A stretch of DNA of 46,364 bases from NCBI GenBank assembly GCA_964618565.1, contig CAZUBA010000014.1:1-46364 (forward strand). Reading direction: 5' to 3'. Of the stretch, positions 31,387 to 40,273 are shown in pieces. The DNA comes from STC-113 sp964618565 (lineage in GTDB: Bacteria; Patescibacteriota; Gracilibacteria; BD1-5; UBA2023). Position 1 is the first letter of the stretch; each line of letters begins with the position of its first letter. The notes below the pieces were generated by a model. The model searched no databases. It was not told the origin of the DNA and saw only the letters and a list, made by a program, of their open reading frames with translations. The position numbers and the translations under genes were made by a program.

Positions 31387-31959
31387 ATGAAAAACATTTT
31401 TAAAAATCTTAAGTCTTGATTTCTTTTCTGAATCTGAATAGCTTTTGCTCTTTGAATTTTTTGAATCGTTTATGCTGCAATCTCAACTGTAAACAGTTGA
31501 GATTCATTGACAACTAAGTGGAATGAGGTCGTTGCAACTATTAACTGATGAACTATTACTCCAGCTTGAGCTGTAATGACTTTTAATTTAGCTAGTTGCC
31601 CGAGCTGATGGGTTGCAGCGGATTGAACTAGCTGAACCCCTGACCTTAGGGGAACTTTTATAAGGTGAATGAATTGAGTTAGTAACTGAAGAGATTCAGC
31701 ACGGGCATTATGAGATTATCAAGACGATGCGCTTCAATGATTTCATATTGACCTTGGTTCATACGCAGCGAATCTTGCCTCTGGTTGATGAACTCAATGG
31801 TATCCATTTGCTAATTGATCTTGGACTAGGGTTTTTAGATGACCGATTTCTGACTGAACGAACTGAGCTCCACGTACCGCACGCAAACAAGGCCAAAAAA
31901 TGTGGCATAATTATATTGCATTAAGCAATAATTGCTTAAATATTCAGATTATTTGATAA
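31387..31959 (+). CDS. Membrane-anchored tail-collar-like surface protein, C-terminus altered
   Basis: The 190-residue frame has an N-terminal helix (LFGIGIAFALGIFGIVYA), the linker NSGDSLTTKWNEVVATING, then CPSGWVAADGTSGTPDLRGTFIRG. This last stretch is the core of phage tail-collar/short tail fibre-type domains (CPxGW...DGT..TPDLRGxFxRG). RTARKQGQKMWHNYIALSNN ends it. Family members usually end ETRPKNVALLYCIK. Exactly that text (TRPKNVA, stop, LYCIKQ) appears in another frame at 31887-31931, so a frameshift plus a TAA alters the true end. The domain probably forms trimeric ligand-binding heads; here it would be cell-attached. Confidence 0.78.
31921..31939. repeat. Perfect 19-bp palindrome at a convergent gene end
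   Basis: TTAAGCAAT-A-ATTGCTTAA is symmetric over 19 bp and lies where the tail-collar-like gene and the ancestral dus end meet. It could form a small bidirectional termination hairpin. Confidence 0.5.
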
Positions 31960-32068
31960 TTTTTCGTGAAATATTTAATTCCTGAAGTACCTCTTTTATT
32001 GTTTCTGATTCTCCAACAACAGAAATAGATTCCCAAACTTTTCTGAAATTAGGAAATATATTTTCAAG

Positions 32069-33004
32069 TTAAACATTATTTCTAATATCCTTAAGTACTT
32101 TTTGCACGTCTTCAAATGTTTCAACCCTAACTAGCTGACTTCTGAATTCTTTGACTCAAGGGAATCCAAATAAATACTGAACAAGGTTTTTTCTTGATTC
32201 AAGTGCTCATTTTCTTCACTTAAGTTCGATAAGCAACCTTGAATGCTCTTCCATGATCTCTAATCTTTCGTTCATGCTTGGAATCTTGCTTCATGGCAAG
32301 AAGCTCCATGGATTACCGAAGCTTTTCCTTCAAATCATAAATCAATCAAGATTTTGAAGTTTTTTCATTCAATCGTCATAATTCAGTACATCTCAATTTC
32401 AAATCACAGGAATTCAAATATTCTTTTTCAGCTCATATATCATATTCCAATCTGCTTCTCATGTAAACGCTTGTTTATAGGTCCTTCAATGAACTGTTAT
32501 CAGCTTTGCTCAGGCATTTTCAAGTCATTTTGCAAATTCTATCAGATTGTCGGCATCATTATATCCTAATCTTGTTTTAACTGATACCGGTATTTTTACA
32601 GCTTTGCTCATCTCTTCTATGATTTTGAATGCAGTATCGACATTTATCATCAGACTTGATCAGTGTCAGCTCTGTACCACTTTTTTTGCCGGACATCACA
32701 TGTTCACATCAATTCAGGCAACTCAGTAGCTCTCAATTATAATAGCAGCCTTTTTGAACATTTCAGGATCTTTTCAGAAAATTTGTATTATGAGAGGTTT
32801 TTCACTTTCATGATGGGGGAGGACTGAATTTGCAAGAAATTTTGAATGTACAATTCAATCTGCACTATAAAACTCCGAAAAGCATACAACTTTAGGGTTT
32901 ATCTTCTTTACTATCTGTCTATATGCACTGTCCGTATATCAATCCATGGGCGCAAGTGCAGCAATAGGTCAATATGCGGCTTGTTCTTTCCAGAAATCAC
33001 TCAT
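32069..33004 (-). CDS. dus: tRNA-dihydrouridine synthase, 3' end cut by a TAA
   Basis: The 311-residue flavoenzyme shows LAPMDGYTDSAYR, the catalytic Cys in GIDVNMGCPAKKV, KTRLGYNDAD, the FMN-contact motif ITVHGRT, PVIGNGDV and LDGFMIGR, all in DusA/B/C order. It reduces uridines in the tRNA D-loop. After TAA at 32069-32071 the frame continues for 39 codons of plausible coding text (ENIFPNFRKVWESISV...NISRKIIK) to TAA at 31949. A complete protein would have had about 351 residues, and the tRNA-binding helical domain is truncated. Activity may be reduced or the stop may be an error. Confidence 0.88.
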
Positions 33005-33185
33005 TATTCTTTTATAATTTTTAAGTCAACAAGTTATACCTTTTTTATCTGATTTTTCAATCTATTTTTTCCTTTTCTTTTTGTTTTGGATAATTATTGC
33101 AATGTGTCAAGTACATTTAATGGTGTTATTGTTTTATTTGTGCTATCATATTTGTGTATTAAAAAAATAATCTTTTAGTAAAGCT

Positions 33186-33704
33186 ATGGAAAAACAGATT
33201 CCCAGCCAATCGGCTATAAAGCAAACCGCGAAGAATAACCTAAAGACACAATTTAATTTTAATAGAACAGTCGGAAGCATTTGAATTGTAGCAATAGAAA
33301 ATGAAAAAATCAGGAATTTTTTATTAGAATGAATTTCTGAAATCTGATTGTCTGCAATAGCAATCTGAAAAAATTCTTGAGTTGAGTTCAAGAATATTGC
33401 TTTTTTAGACAAAATAAATTCTAATTCGCTTCAATGATTCGATTTTTTCGTTTATGATAATGAAATGGACGGAATTGATGTGGTCAAATTCATGTGAGCG
33501 TGAATCGTGCCCATTATGCCAGTTGAAAATACATATTCTTGAATGATAAAAGATTTCAATCCGATGAAATTTGAGTGAAACTGATTCTTATGGAAGTCTG
33601 ATTCTGCTTTTTGTATCTTTGAAAAAATAATATCATACATTGAAAATATAAAATTTCCGGAAGATAAGAGGGTTCTCTTAAAAAATGTTACTACTACTTT
33701 CTAA
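33186..33704 (+). CDS. Unknown protein, 172 residues
   Basis: No family is recognised. The N-terminal 20 residues are polar and probably flexible. The rest looks like an alpha/beta fold: VGSIGIVAIENEKIRNFLLEG, LQGFDFFVYDNEMDG and VVKFMGAGIVPIMP, with alternating hydrophobic strands. The stretch from FNPMKFEGNGFLW to the end is dense and ordered (FCIFEKIISYIENIKFPEDKRVLLKN). The D-x-E near the middle strand and the G-rich turn after it could be a ligand site, as in receiver or glycosyltransferase folds; this is speculation. It is 3 bp from the next gene, so the two form one operon. Confidence 0.6.
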
Positions 33705-33707
33705 ATT

Positions 33708-34940
33708 ATGTTAACATCAAACAGTGCGATACCAGACAGTCAAATTGCGGAAAATCTGCCTGAGGAATCATCAAAAGCTAAAACAGCATCACTATTATTT
33801 TCAAATAGAACGAGTGAGGTTTTTGAAATCAAAAATAATTTGAATAATTATGTTTTTGATTTGGCTTTATTTTTGTGATGATTTTCAGCAAACATCTGAA
33901 ATAATATTGCCATCAACCAGGACTGAACAATAAATATGCCCAAAATTTCAAATAATTTCTTAGTCTGATTCAGTTGATTGAATTATAAGAAGCAGTTGGA
34001 TAAATTCATTCTTAAGCACGATAAGCCCATTGAAGATACGGTTTTATACAAAGAGTTGAGATATGATCCTCTAACTTCAGATGTTAGGCATATATTTTGA
34101 CTTATCATAGTAACTTACGATTCTTCAAGATGAATTCCAGAAATAATTCAACCCTTAGTTAAAGATGAACTGTGATTCATTAGTGTTCCCAGAGATAATA
34201 TGGCATGAGTGATATGAATAGATCTCCATAAGGACAAGCAAGGCGATAATACTCCAACAATGACATTATTGCACCAGTTCCGCCATTATATTACATACTT
34301 TGGCGATTATATAATATCCGATGATTCCAGCTCCTGACTTAATTTAGCGTTCAGGGATCAGAAAGACAATTGAGGTTTCTGAAATAGCAAAAAACTGCTT
34401 GATCTTGATAAGGGGAAAATTGAACTCCTGCTAGATCGTCCAATTCCGACTGATGATATTTTTGAATATAAGAGATATTTTAGTCAGCTTTCTTACCTTG
34501 ATGAACTTCATGCAAATTTCATTAAAGGGGATCCTGAGTGGCTTAAGGCTAATTCTGAGATAGAAATCAATTGAAATAAATGTACGCATCATGACATAGC
34601 CTGAGGCCATATTGCTGATTCAGCTGCCATAGATTCTCTTTTGCATGTACTTCAGAAAATACATTGTCTCAAATATGCTCTTACAGAACAAATAGAAGAT
34701 ATGGACAGAAATCAGAAATATCTAAAGACTACAACTAAAGCTATCTTTCAGGATAATCATATAAAAGCTATGATTGATAGTGTCTATGATATTATCGCAA
34801 CCGCTTGAGCTATTGTTTGAACATCAAGAAGTATATTGCAGGCAAGTCAGCTTGTTAACAGATATTGGAATGATTATATAAAGGAATTTCTGGTAGATTA
34901 TGCACAAGATGCAGAAAATTTTCAAAAGAAGCTATTTTAA
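33708..34940 (+). CDS. Unknown protein with HQxxH motif, possibly a degenerate metallopeptidase
   Basis: The 410-residue protein has no signal peptide. TMTLLHQFRHYITYF (His 189, Gln 190, His 193) is spaced like an HExxH zinc-peptidase helix with the catalytic Glu changed to Gln. YLDELHANFIKG (Glu 266) lies where gluzincin-type third ligands occur. Before it, IIVTYDSSRGIPEIIQPL and VPRDNMAGVIGIDLHK could be strands. The C-terminus is helical, with ILQASQLVNRYWNDYIKEFLVDYAQ. If the fold assignment is right, the protein would bind metal but not cleave. The assignment is an inference from motif spacing; no family is identified. A terminator follows at once. Confidence 0.55.
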
Positions 34941-34976
34941 AAAAAGCCCCGCTAAGTGAAGCAGGGCTTTTTTATT
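34938..34976. terminator. Bidirectional terminator
   Basis: The stem AAAAAGCCC-C-GCT / AGC-A-GGGCTTTTT has one C-A mismatch and a 6-nt loop. It lies between the convergent genes ending at 34940 and 34982, with A-runs on the left and T-runs on the right, so it can act in both directions. It overlaps the stop codon of the upstream gene. Confidence 0.85.
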
Positions 34977-34981
34977 ATCTT

Positions 34982-36271
34982 TTATTTTTTCTTTTTCTCT
35001 TTAATTATTATTTCGTGTCACTCCTTTGTAGTGAGATCCTTGTTTTTGTCTGTAATCTTATTTACTACATATTGTTGTATTAATGTAAAAATTGTTCAGA
35101 TAAGCCAGTATATTCCGACTCAAGCTGGAAAGAAATATGAAGAGAAAGCTAGCATTGCTGGCATTCACCATAACATGAAGGCATTCATCATATTTGGATC
35201 AGGCATGAATTCTGAGACTGGATCATCAAGCTTTACATCTTTTTCTACAATTTTCCCATGATCCTTTTTCTTTTCATGCACCATAAGCGACATCTTAATC
35301 TGAAGCCATTGTGAAGCTCAGATTAGCACCGCAAGCAGAAGCCCTGATTTCCATTCATTCATTATAAGATTAATTCAAAGAAATTGTGGATTTATTGAGC
35401 TTATATCGAATTTTGAAAATGGGGGATAGAGGTAATAATAGTTAGCCGCACTTGTTATTCCTGATATTACCCAATATAGGACAATAAGAAGCGGCAATTG
35501 AATAAGGAGCGGCAAGCATGATCACATCGGATTCACCTTTTCTTTTTTATATATTTCAAGAAGTTCCATTCATATTTTAGCTTGATCTCACTTATATTTT
35601 TCCTGAATTTCTTTTATTTTTGGCTGAATTCCCTGCATCTTTTTGCTATTGACCATAATCCTGTGCTGAGGAACCAGAACTAGTATTCTTATGATTAAAG
35701 TCACCAGAATTATCGCAAGTCAAAGATTATGTCCAGGCAATACATTTATAAGCAGAACAAAAAGATTATATACAGGAGCATAAAAAAGATTTGAGAATAA
35801 ATTATTAAAAAATCATTTTTCAGACATTTCAAAGACCGTATGATAATCTTTTCAGTTGATTTTTATATTAAAAATATATTCTCAAGGTTGAGAGAATAAT
35901 TTGGATAAGGCATCCAGATTTACAGTATATGTGGTTTTGGGCTCAACACTAGCAGTTGTACAGAATTTTGGAGCATTTGCTGCAATGTTGTCTATATTGT
36001 TTGAGTCTTTTGATATTGAAATATCCTTGCATGTATCAAATGTTACTCTTTGGGCAGTGTTATTGATAACTTGTAAAATTGGAAGATTAGGAACTGTATA
36101 ATCATTGTCTGTAGATTTCAATACAACATCTTGAGTTACTGTTTCAGGTTTTTCTTTCGGTACAAAAAGATTGAATATTATGATTGTCAGAAACATTGCA
36201 ATCATAAAATTAAGTAGCTTATCTTTTTTCATTTTTTTAATGGATTTATTAATTAAGCTGGGATTAGCCAT
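34982..36271 (-). CDS. yidC: Membrane protein insertase YidC
   Basis: The 429-residue protein has an N-terminal helix (MIAMFLTIIIFNLFVP) and an exported domain of about 130 residues, much shorter than the E. coli P1 domain. The conserved 60KD_IMP/Oxa1 core follows: FYAPVYNLFVLLINVLPGHNLGLAIILVTLIIRI, then QGIQPKIKEIQEKYKGD, NPMGSCLPLLIQLPLLIVLYW and the final helices with YFPAG-like YFFPAGVGIYWL. It ends in a basic tail (IKEKKKK) that would contact ribosomes. It is in the classical rpmH-rnpA-yidC order. The frame is open upstream of the ATG to about 36400, but MANPSL is the likely start. Confidence 0.96.
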
Positions 36272-36519
36272 TGGAATTTTTTTCTTATCTTTTGCTGCCC
36301 AGTTTCAGTTGTAACAGGATATCCAAGTCGGAGCACTCCTCTTACCTTTGCCTTTTCTTTATTTATGAGCAGTTTGTTTCTAATATTCGATATATTCTCA
36401 GATTAGCATATTACACTTCATATTTAATTGCTTTTTTCGGATATTTTTCTTTTTCAGACATTATTCTCTCTATAGTCACCTTCGAAATTCATAGCTCATT
36501 TAACTAGGAAGCGTGCATA

Positions 36520-36867
36520 TTACTTATTATTAAAAATATTTTTCAACAGAAATTTCAAATCTCTTTCAAAATCTAATATAGCGTTTTCATCTTTTTTATC
36601 AAGGATTTTTCACTTTTTAATCACGCACACTATATCCGAACTTCATTTGTTGATAAATCCTGAAACCAAATCAAAATATTTTCGCCTGAAGAAATTTCTG
36701 GATACGGCAGTCTTGCAGGTTTTTGAGCCAAGGACTATTGCAAATCTTGAATGTCATAGTCTATTTGGATTAACATTCGCAACTATACTATATGAAAAAA
36801 AAGGTTTTTTGTATTTTAAAACCTTTTTTACTTCATTTTCATTGAGTCTATAAATTTTCTTGATCAT
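36520..36867 (-). CDS. rnpA: Ribonuclease P protein component
   Basis: The 115-residue basic protein supports tRNA 5' processing with the RNase P RNA. The signature RNR box appears as CKTAVSRNFFRRKYFD (family: K.AV.RN..KR..RE), preceded by RFAIVLGSKT. It lies 17 bp behind rpmH. YidD does not appear in the 248 bp before yidC, where no gene is supported. Its first 25 codons contain a hairpin with a U-run (36795-36829). Confidence 0.93.
36795..36829 (-). terminator. Hairpin with T-run inside the start of rnpA
   Basis: On the coding (minus) strand, AAAAAAGGTTTT, a 9-nt loop and AAAACCTTTTTT form a 12-bp stem followed by TT (8 Ts in a row). It is AT-rich with only two G-C pairs, so it is weak. 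It could attenuate transcription between rpmH and rnpA/yidC. Confidence 0.4.
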
Positions 36868-36884
36868 ACAAGAATCTGGTGGGA

Positions 36885-37127
36885 TTAGATTTTTCTAAGC
36901 CTAATTGTGCTACCTGGATAAGTAACAACTCTTGCTGTACCTCAGGCAATTATATGCATTTTTGATTTACCGCGAGTAGCTTTGTATCTTACTGGATAAC
37001 TTACAGCCAATTCATGACGACCTTTATTTCTTCTATTTTGGAGCACTTTTCTTCCATTGAAAGTAGCTGTTCTAGCTAAAAACCCGTGAGTTCTAAGTCT
37101 TTTTCTTTTCTTTAGTTTACCTAACAT
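36885..37127 (-). CDS. rpmH: Ribosomal protein bL34 with C-terminal extension
   Basis: The first 45 residues are plain bL34: KKRKRLRTHGFLARTATFNGRKVLQNRRNKGRHEL. The family normally ends there (44-47 residues). This protein continues to 80 residues (AVSYPVRYKATRGKSKMHIIAGGTARVVTYPGSTIRLRKI), with basic and beta-prone character. The two TGA glycines of HIIAGGTAR lie in the extension, so a standard-code search would end it at residue 61. It heads rpmH-rnpA-yidC behind a good promoter. Confidence 0.93.
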
Positions 37128-37497
37128 AAGACACTAATAAATAATTAAATTCGGAAGGAAAATCTGTAATGTTTCTTCGTAATTATAAAGTAAATATTTT
37201 TTAGGTCAAAATTAATGAGAATAATTTTTAGTTTAGTTTTTACTAAGCAAAAAATTTCTGGATAAATTTTGGCAAAAAAGTTTAGTTTTTAATAGAAGCA
37301 AATATTTCAGGCGTTCCTTATAATAAGTGCGAGAATTTTATGAAAAAAGTTTATAATGTCAAAATTTATTTTACTTTTTGCAGAATGGCTATTATTTCCT
37401 CATTGACTTCAGGCATTATGGCTCAAGATTGTTCCTTTTATATATCCTCGTTTCCTCGCTTCATATCAATAAACCTCGTCCTCTTTTAAAGAAAATG
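37128..37497. other. Intergenic region between rnc and rpmH
   Basis: 370 bp, AT-rich. Apart from the rpmH promoter I see no gene or RNA I can support. One minus-strand frame is open just after rnc (about 37270-37500, TGA read as Gly) but has no good start or family. No dnaA gene or convincing DnaA-box cluster is visible, although rpmH often lies next to the origin in bacteria. Confidence 0.5.
37182..37209 (-). promoter_or_regulatory. Promoter of rpmH-rnpA-yidC
   Basis: On the minus strand, TTGACC (37204-37209), a 16-bp spacer and TATAAT (37182-37187) lie 55 bp upstream of rpmH. It is a near-consensus sigma-70 promoter, among the best in the window. Confidence 0.75.
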
Positions 37498-38268
37498 CTA
37501 ATCTTCATTTGTCAACATAATCTGAGTTTCTTCATTCAGCCAAGAATTGATTTTTGTTAACGCGTCTTCTGCGGCACTCTTTTGAGCTTTTTTCTTTGAT
37601 GAGCCATTTCATTCTCAGATTAGCTTTTCTCAAAAATATACTCAGATCCTATAATTCTTTTCATGATCTAAGCCGGATTCGTCTATGACCTCATATGTCG
37701 GGGTTATATTGAATTTTGATTGAACTATTTCTTGAAGCTGTGATTTTGGATCTATATGCAAACTCTGTGATAGTATATTTTCTAAACTTGAGTATATCTT
37801 ATCCTCTACGAATTTCTTTGCCTCTTTATATCCTAAATCAATATATATTGCTCAAAGGAATGCCTCAAGCGTATTAGCCAGTATATATGGATTATCGTTT
37901 CATCATGCCAATGTTTCTCATTTTGAAAGTACGATGTACTCATTGAAGTTCAAATCAGAGGCAATATTTGCAAGATTTTTTCATCTTACGACCGCACTTC
38001 TGATATCCGTCAGTTCTCATTCCTCTTTCTCGGGATAATTGAAAAATAGCATTTCTGTAACAGTAAGCTCCAGAACGGCATCTCAAAAAAATTCCAGTCT
38101 CTCATTTGAGTCTATGAACTTGGTTGATTTTTCATTCAGCACAGATTTGTGCACGAATGACTTTGCATATAATGATAAATCTTTATAAGGGATTTGAAGA
38201 AACCTAAGAAGTGATTCTACTTTTTGTTCAAATTCCTTATGGTCAAGCGAAGTATGTTTCTTGCCCAT
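37498..38268 (-). CDS. rnc: Ribonuclease III
   Basis: The 256-residue dsRNA endonuclease has the catalytic signature NERLEFFGDAVLEL (the Gly is TGA), the second acidic site in LANTLEAFLGAIYID (Glu), and the dsRNA-binding domain with DPKSQLQEIVQSK, PTYEVIDESG and GNGSSKKKAQKSAAEDAL. It processes rRNA precursors and degrades dsRNA. It is the last gene of the rpmF-nusB-rnc cluster; its start is 12 bp after the nusB stop. The last about 20 residues after the dsRBD are not conserved. Confidence 0.97.
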
Positions 38269-38280
38269 ATCCGTATGTTA

Positions 38281-38766
38281 TTATTTAAAAAACGATCTTT
38301 CTGTTTTCTTTAGATCTTTTATATTTTCGAGAATAGTCTCTTTATTGTCTTTAAGCGAATTAAGCACACCATTTACAAATATCCTTCATTGGTCATCTGA
38401 ATAGGTTTTTGCCAGTTCCAGAGCCTCATCAATTGAAACTTTGAATGGTATGATATCGCATTTCAAGAAAAGCTGTTCATATGTCGAGATGAATATCGGT
38501 ATGAGATTTATTACAGGCATTGAATTTATATCAAATTTCGGAGCCAGCTTCTTGACGATATATATAAGTTCGCTTTCTTTTTCCTGAACTCAAAAGAATA
38601 CCTCATTGAAGTATGTTTCATCTAGGATAATTGCAAAGTCCTCGTCAAAAAAAGCTTTTATAAATTCTTCTTTATCGAATTTTTCTTGAAGATACATGCA
38701 AGAATACAATGCCTGGAATAGACATTGTCTTGTTTTTCTTCTTGATTTTTTTATTGGCTCTGACAT
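38281..38766 (-). CDS. nusB: Transcription antitermination factor NusB
   Basis: The 161-residue helical protein has the N-terminal basic RRKTRQCLFQALYSC (NusB: RR.AR..A.Q.LY). It also has the C-terminal IIPFKVSIDEALELAKTYSDDQGRIFVNGVLNSL (NusB: .P..V.INEAVELAK.f...... FVNGVLd). It works with NusE and boxA in rRNA antitermination. The first 25 nt follow rpmF by 3 bp. Position between rpmF and rnc couples ribosomal functions. Confidence 0.93.
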
Positions 38767-38769
38767 GGA

Positions 38770-39000
38770 TTATGCGCGAACTTTTGTTACTTTTTTAGTT
38801 TTACCGATTTTAATAATCTTTTTACCCTTATATTCGCCAGTGATTGGAGATACGAAATGAGATAGACCGATTGCATTTCCATCTTTATCATATTGTAGAG
38901 ATGTTCTGTCTAGAAGTTTTTTAGCTGTAAGTTTTATCCAGTTTGATGTTCTTCTTCCAGAGCGAGATTTTGACATCTTCTTGGTAGGAGCGAAAGTCAT
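38770..39000 (-). CDS. rpmF: Ribosomal protein bL32, no zinc cysteines
   Basis: The 76-residue protein carries the bL32 opening FAPTKKMSKSRSGRRTSNWIKL (family: AVPKRRTSKSRRDKRRSHWKL). The remainder lacks the four Cys of zinc-type L32 (SHFVSPITGEYKGKKI aligns to the CPxCGxYKGR end). I chose the internal ATG (38998-39000) because the 10 residues upstream (MPTLKFNLNI) do not look like L32; an earlier ATG at 39030 is possible. It is first in rpmF-nusB-rnc. Confidence 0.88.
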   Translation of the reverse strand: MTFAPTKKMSKSRSGRRTSNWIKLTAKKLLDRTSLQYDKDGNAIGLSHFVSPITGEYKGKKIIKIGKTKKVTKVRA

Positions 39001-39152
39001 AATATTTAAGTTAAATTTCAAAGTGGGCAAATTCTATACAAAAATATAAAAATTGCAAAATTAATTTTCAAAAATCGTAAAATCGAATTGATTTTTATTA
39101 AGGTTTCAATATATTTTCAATTATATTTTTTATTAAAGATTAATATCTGCTT

Positions 39153-40247
39153 ATGTCAAAATCAACAATTGAGTCTATTTGATGCACAAACTCAAGAGTT
39201 TTGGAATCTCAGAAAACCTCTAGCCTAACAGAAAAGATTTCCCAAATGATAAGTTTGGCATTGAAAAATCCTGAACTTGCGATTCCATTATTGAAACTTG
39301 ATAGGATTTGCTCAAAAAATGATCTTTCAGAATGAGAATGAATTTATGAATCTTATTTTTTTTCAGGAAATTCTTGAAATCTGAATATAGACAATGCTAG
39401 ATGATTTCCTAATACTTCTGATATAAGCCTTTTCACCAATTGAGGCTTCCTTGAGAATTTACTAAAGAACTGATTGGATTTTGATTCAGATCCAGAAGCC
39501 AGAAAAAGACTGCACAACCTTATTTCAAAGATGATTTCTCAAATTGATATTTCAAACGAGTCAGTCATGAACTTAAACAGAGCTATAAATAAGGCTGGTG
39601 CACAAGGTAAAAAACTTGTAATACTAGCTAATCATATTTCTCATTTCGATGCACCCTTTCTTGATTATGCTTTTACCGAAAAGCTTCTTAAAGGCAAGGA
39701 TATGGATGTAAGGCTCGTATGCTGAGCTTTCATGTATTATAATTCACATGTAAGGCCATTCGTTAAATGCTTTAATACGACATTCGTTTTCTGACCGGCT
39801 GATTCAAGAGACATGATGGAAACAATAAGACAGAATGATAAGCGGAATAATAAAGGCGATTTCAAGCTTTTCCGACCGCTTAAAAACATGTTTGAAGCAA
39901 CAATCAGCTCAAACGGAAAAAATGAAATCACTATACTTTTCCCTTATGCCTGAAGATCAGATATTTCTCATTCAAATTATGTTTATTGATGCAAGGATGA
40001 AATAGACCCAAGCATGAAGCCTCTACTTACCTTGCCTGGCTGTATCTATCTTCCTTTATGAATGAGATGACCTTGAGAGCTTTTTCCGGGCAATCCTAGA
40101 TGATGATGAAACATGATTGAAAATCTGGCAAATTCAAAAAAAACATATTTAAATTTAGAATTCTCTTCATATTTCGAATGATGAGAATTATGACCCGATG
40201 AAATTCATGATGCAATGGTCAATATATCAAAAAAATCTTTCCGTTAG
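39153..40247 (+). CDS. Glycerolipid acyltransferase (PlsB/PlsC-like)
   Basis: The 364-residue protein shows acyltransferase block I, ANHISHFDAPF (H161-x4-D166). It also has a block II-like region around FVFGPADSRDMME and a block III-like FPYAGRSD (about 263-270), where the family's usual Glu-Gly-Thr becomes Tyr-Ala-Gly. LPGCIYLPLG matches block IV. It lacks the membrane helices of typical PlsC and has a long N-terminal region (about 1-125) of unknown fold, so it may be closer to the soluble or PlsB-type GPAT. It would acylate glycerol-phosphate or lysophosphatidate. Stop TAG lies in the loop of the terminator. Confidence 0.78.
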
Positions 40248-40262
40248 CGGAAAGATTTTTTT
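40230..40262. terminator. Strong bidirectional terminator containing a stop codon in its loop
   Basis: A perfect 14-bp stem AAAAAATCTTTCCG / CGGAAAGATTTTTT has the loop TTAG. The TAG stop of the acyltransferase (40245-40247) is in that loop. It faces the convergent transglutaminase gene (stop 40274) and can end both. Confidence 0.9.
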
Positions 40263-40273
40263 GTATATAGAGA

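Noticed and set aside
36272..36519. yidD between rnpA and yidC
   Set aside because: No frame shows the YidD CRFxPTCSxYA motif; all frames contain stops or lack starts.
37128..37497. Replication origin next to rpmH
   Set aside because: No dnaA gene and no convincing cluster of DnaA boxes; rnc lies upstream instead.
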